Below are positions 6,712 to 7,728 of a DNA stretch of 7,728 bases, piece by piece (positions within the stretch are counted from its first letter, which is position 1; each line of letters starts with the position of its first letter). Under the pieces are notes generated by a model. That model worked only from the letters and a program-made list of their open reading frames with translations. It was not told where the DNA came from and made no database searches. Source of the DNA: an uncultured Desulfovibrionaceae bacterium (GTDB lineage Bacteria > Desulfobacterota > Desulfovibrionia > Desulfovibrionales > Desulfovibrionaceae); NCBI GenBank assembly GCA_947074125.1, contig CAMTOM010000059.1, positions 1 to 7,728 on the forward strand, in the 5' to 3' direction. The position numbers and the translations under genes were made by a program.

Positions 6712-7698
6712 ATGCCATCAGTTTCTTTTATGCGCATTGCAGCGTTGATTCTTTGCCTTGCCCTCGCAGGCTGTGGTTCCAAAAAAACACAGGTCACGCC
6801 ACCTCCGCGCGAAAAATCGCCCGCACCTGCTGTTATGATTACAGGGGAACTTCATGATTTCCAGAAAATCCCCCAGGATCTTGCTTTTTTTGCCCAAAAA
6901 ACAGGTTCTGACAAACGCCTCGTCTCTTCTGTGGAACAAAACGCTCTGAAAGAAGGCTTTATCAGTATTTTTTTCCGTGCATGGGATATGACATCTCCTG
7001 ATGTCTCCAAAAGCTATGTGGAAAAACTTTTCCGCAGAGCACGCGGCTATAAGGATGCCACAACCCTGTGGACACAAATGGAATGGGATCAGATGCTCAA
7101 CAATGCCAACATGGCCTCGTTCCCTTCGTTACGCAGAAAAGGCATCACACTGCGCCATACAGGATTGCGCGAACTTCCCACAGCAACACCCCGCTTTGAC
7201 AAACCAACACCCGTACCTTTGGAATATCCTTTCGACTACTTCCAGCAAAGCGCACTGGCTTTGGGAACGCCCGTTTTCGTGACACATCAGACACGTGACA
7301 GACAATGGTACTATGTAGAAAGCAGTGTTGCCGCAGGCTGGATACCAGTACGTGATATTGGTCTTGTGAGCGAAGCCTTCATCAATGATTACAAATCTCT
7401 GAATTACGCCACTATCATACAGGAAAAGCTTCCCATTAACACAGCTTCTGCCGATTCCGGTCAGGTACATATTGGTGCCGTTTTTCCTGTAGAACAAAAT
7501 AATGCAGAAAACATTGTTCTTCGTATTCCCGTACGCCGCGCCAGCACCACGCTTGACATCGCTACTGTCTCCTTCAGCAAAGCACAGGCAGCCCTGCTGC
7601 CAATACCCTTCAGGCCTGGCAATATGGCTCGTCCTGGCAACCAAATGCTTGGTCGCCGCGATGGAGGGGTGGGAGCTCTCGGGTGTCGTTACAGTTGA
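6712..7698 (+). CDS. Lipoprotein with SH3b domains, NlpC/P60-type, catalytic domain missing or frameshifted
   Basis: Envelope protein of 328 residues as read. A lipoprotein signal is clear: Met-Arg, a hydrophobic core, and lipobox Leu18-Ala-Gly-Cys21. Gly rather than Asp after Cys21 fits outer-membrane sorting. After a Pro-rich linker comes the helical 'stabilising' region (about 40-130, including FISIFFRAWDM) that leads NlpC/P60 endopeptidases of this type. A first SH3b domain follows (about 135-222: LRELPTATPRFDKP, then WYYVESSVAAGWIPVRDIGLV), then a second SH3b-like part to about 310. Full-length relatives, such as the structurally studied Desulfovibrio vulgaris enzyme, continue into an NlpC/P60 domain with a Cys-His catalytic pair that cuts gamma-D-Glu-diaminopimelate bonds. 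Here the frame reads NMARPGNQMLGRR and then ends in unrelated residues at TGA 7696-7698, before any catalytic Cys. The start at 6712 has GAGG eight bases upstream; Met7 is less likely. Confidence 0.85.
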   Translation: MPSVSFMRIAALILCLALAGCGSKKTQVTPPPREKSPAPAVMITGELHDFQKIPQDLAFFAQKTGSDKRLVSSVEQNALKEGFISIFFRAWDMTSPDVSKSYVEKLFRRARGYKDATTLWTQMEWDQMLNNANMASFPSLRRKGITLRHTGLRELPTATPRFDKPTPVPLEYPFDYFQQSALALGTPVFVTHQTRDRQWYYVESSVAAGWIPVRDIGLVSEAFINDYKSLNYATIIQEKLPINTASADSGQVHIGAVFPVEQNNAENIVLRIPVRRASTTLDIATVSFSKAQAALLPIPFRPGNMARPGNQMLGRRDGGVGALGCRYS

Positions 7699-7728
7699 AT
7701 CACAGACCACGAGTCTTTTGCATCTTGT
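7645..7728 (+). other. Expected start of NlpC/P60 catalytic domain, reading frame disrupted
   Basis: In relatives, the segment after NMARLxNQMLG reads Tyr-Gly-Trp-Gly-Gly, about six residues, then Asp-Cys-Ser with the catalytic cysteine. In frame 0 there is only RRDGGVGALGCRYS and a stop. Two bases further on, the frame contains GWELSG, and both other frames are open to the window end. Past the stop, frame 0 reads ITDHESFAS, which loosely recalls the DLFASFG-like stretch after the catalytic Cys. No single frame restores the motif, so more than one base change would be needed. The family expectations are from memory, not from an alignment. Confidence 0.5.

Noticed and set aside
7129..7710. Minus-strand open frame of 193 codons opposite the lipoprotein gene
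   Set aside because: The plus strand carries a lipobox and SH3b motifs over the same stretch. The antisense product has no recognisable domain.

Overview
The window reads as a piece of chromosomal core DNA from a Gram-negative, probably Desulfovibrionaceae-like, bacterium of medium GC. The inference rests on three things: a type III glutamine synthetase; a lipoprotein with the domain order of the Desulfovibrio SH3b/NlpC-P60 endopeptidases; and the general look of the LysA, MATE and DUF2156 proteins. It is inference, not a database result. Both edges cut genes, so this could be a short contig or a slice of a longer one. I see no mobile element, CRISPR array, tRNA or rRNA.

Left part, minus strand: an FKBP-type (SlyD-like) peptidyl-prolyl isomerase is followed by a clear intrinsic terminator. 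Next comes glnN, the type III glutamine synthetase, with its own Shine-Dalgarno and a possible promoter. Its last residues lie off the left edge. It has no stop codon inside the window, but the frame is open from 2118 down to base 1.

Middle: an AT-rich divergent intergenic region of about 260 bases separates the isomerase from lysA. It carries a consensus -35 hexamer for a rightward promoter.

Right part, plus strand: a compact gene string of lysA (diaminopimelate decarboxylase), a MATE/MOP-family membrane transporter, a soluble DUF2156 (MprF-like C-terminal domain) protein, a candidate 49-residue small protein, and an SH3b/NlpC-P60-type lipoprotein. Gaps are 20, 10, 27 and 10 bases, so one transcript is likely. 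The lipoprotein's reading frame stops just where its catalytic domain should begin, 30 bases before the window ends. This is either a sequence error near an edge or a real break.

The operon mixes lysine/diaminopimelate metabolism with envelope-related proteins. LysA converts meso-diaminopimelate to lysine. The last gene belongs to a family that cuts peptidoglycan peptides at diaminopimelate. DUF2156 is related to the domain that attaches lysine to phosphatidylglycerol, and the MOP superfamily contains lipid flippases. A shared envelope role is a testable idea, not something the sequence proves.
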